Shown here piece after piece: positions 63,245 to 64,000 of a stretch of DNA of 64,000 nucleotides. The notes beneath the pieces were generated by a model. It was given only the letters and a program-made list of their open reading frames with translations, had not been told where the DNA came from and made no database searches. This stretch comes from Populus alba (Eukaryota > Streptophyta > Magnoliopsida > Malpighiales > Salicaceae): contig NC_133284.1 in the NCBI RefSeq assembly GCF_005239225.2, positions 53,203,416 through 53,267,415 on the forward strand, in the 5' to 3' direction. Positions within the stretch are counted from its first letter, which is position 1. Every line of letters begins with the position of its first letter. A program made the translations under genes and the position numbers.

Positions 63245-64000
63245 CTTTGGGGTTTGGTAAATTTGTAGGGCTTTTTGTAGTAAGGTGAATCCGGTTTGGA
63301 ATAAAACTGTTGTCGATTTTTATAGGCTGATCGTCTATAAGGAGGTTTGTGGCTTGGATGTTTTCTTGGTTGTGAGCAGTTTCCGCTGCAGGAAGGTTTT
63401 TTAGTGGAAAAGTCGAAATGGTGACAGAAACTACCAAGTTCTTGTCTGGTACCTTTCATTTCCCACTTTAGGTGTTTCTCGAGTTTAAGATCCTGGCATA
63501 TCTTAAGACCTTCTTTTTATGTGAAACTTACATGTTCACCATATGTGAGCTGGTCATATGGTATGTTTTTTGTTGTAAAGGTGTCTTTGATTTTGTTTCT
63601 AACCTTTTCTCCCAAGAGAATAGGTAGACCTGCAAGGAATTTTTCTTTCCAAAAGGGTTGGTTTGAATCTTCTCTAAGCATGACACGGGTAAGGAAGGTG
63701 TTTTTGTACCATTGAAAGTCACTGAGCTTCTTACACCTAAGATTGGAAAGGAGTTCAACATTTTTGTCTTTCAGATGAGAAGGGTCTCCAACAAAGTGTA
63801 AGGAGATTGTAAGAATAAGGGTCGATACAGCATCTTGGATAGTGTTTCCGGATGGGTCAAGGATGGGTGTTTGGTCTACATATGTTTGGAAAGAGTTTAG
63901 GATATGTAGGTGGTCAGTTTCAGTTAGATGGTAGCCCCACCATCCTTTTAACTGACCAGAAAAACCAGCAATAAGGAGTTCAACAATAGCTTTGTCTGAG
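63240..64000 (-). pseudogene. Endogenous caulimovirid ORF1: coat protein C-terminal part, continues past the window
   Basis: Read on the minus strand from 64,000, one frame stays open to a TAA at 63,517-63,519 and continues after it. It has the caulimovirid coat-protein features LKGWWGY, FWKEKFLAGLP, GEKVRNKIKD and the closing KEGLKICQDLKLEKHLKWEM. A basic Lys/Arg/Tyr-rich tail (PPYRRSAYKNRQQFYSKP) stands just before the zinc finger that resumes at 52,842, beyond the Athila element. In intact relatives this region forms the capsid and binds nucleic acid. The upstream movement-protein part would lie to the right of the window. Confidence 0.82.

Noticed and set aside
1..64000. tRNA, rRNA or snRNA genes
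   Set aside because: No cloverleaf with box A and box B spacing or conserved rRNA word was seen. The tRNA-like words found are retroelement primer-binding sites.

Overview
The window reads as nuclear DNA of a woody eudicot, most likely Salicaceae (Populus or Salix). It is AT-rich intergenic DNA packed with plant LTR retrotransposons and small non-autonomous DNA elements. The genes have introns, and the only large host coding frame is a CC-NBS-LRR disease-resistance gene of the RGA type. The assignment to Salicaceae rests on overall resemblance of the repeats and is an inference. There is no bacterial-style operon, CRISPR array or tRNA/rRNA gene that I can see.

Layout, left half. Positions 1-753 are the 3' part of a Ty3/gypsy-like LTR with internal 158-bp tandem repeats. 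Positions 1.7-4.6 kb hold small DNA elements: a perfect 21-bp hairpin, an AT-rich MITE, and a 1.1-kb element with 18-bp terminal inverted repeats and an 8-bp target duplication. Positions 5,779-10,557 are a young but defective Ty1/copia (TNT1/Tork-type) element on the minus strand. Positions 11.0-13.5 kb (minus) are a broken copy of the N-terminal exon of an EMB2279/At1g30610-like PPR gene. That copy is interrupted by a captured, scrambled fragment of an HDA9-like histone deacetylase gene, flanked by a 76-bp direct repeat. Positions 15.2-23.2 kb (plus) are a decayed resistance-gene cluster: three copies of one upstream block, an LRR scrap, and one CNL gene whose last LRRs are frameshifted. Positions 23,481-25,477 are a solo LTR with a perfect 5-bp duplication.

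Layout, right half. Positions 27.6-39.4 kb (minus) are a second, larger copy of the PPR gene. It has clean splice sites but at least three in-frame stops and no recognisable central PPR exons. An Ogre/Tat-type element (2.1-kb LTR plus gag only) sits between its two halves. Positions 40.1-45.0 kb are a decayed PIF/Harbinger DNA transposon with transposase and Myb/SANT-like genes. Positions 45.6-47.0 kb are 3' pieces of copia elements. From 48.2 kb to the window end lies an endogenous caulimovirid (plant pararetrovirus) on the minus strand. It is split in its first ORF by a complete, two-LTR Athila-type Ty3/gypsy element (52,843-63,239) flanked by the 5-bp duplication aaggt.

Taken together the window is a record of insertion, segmental duplication and decay, not of one working pathway. 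I did not find a clearly new biological system. The strongest points for follow-up are the pararetrovirus with its well-kept second ORF and promoter-like region, the HDA9 capture with its long flanking duplication, the repeated upstream blocks of the resistance-gene cluster, and two exceptionally perfect hairpins inside DNA elements. All alignments, counts and divergences are by eye.
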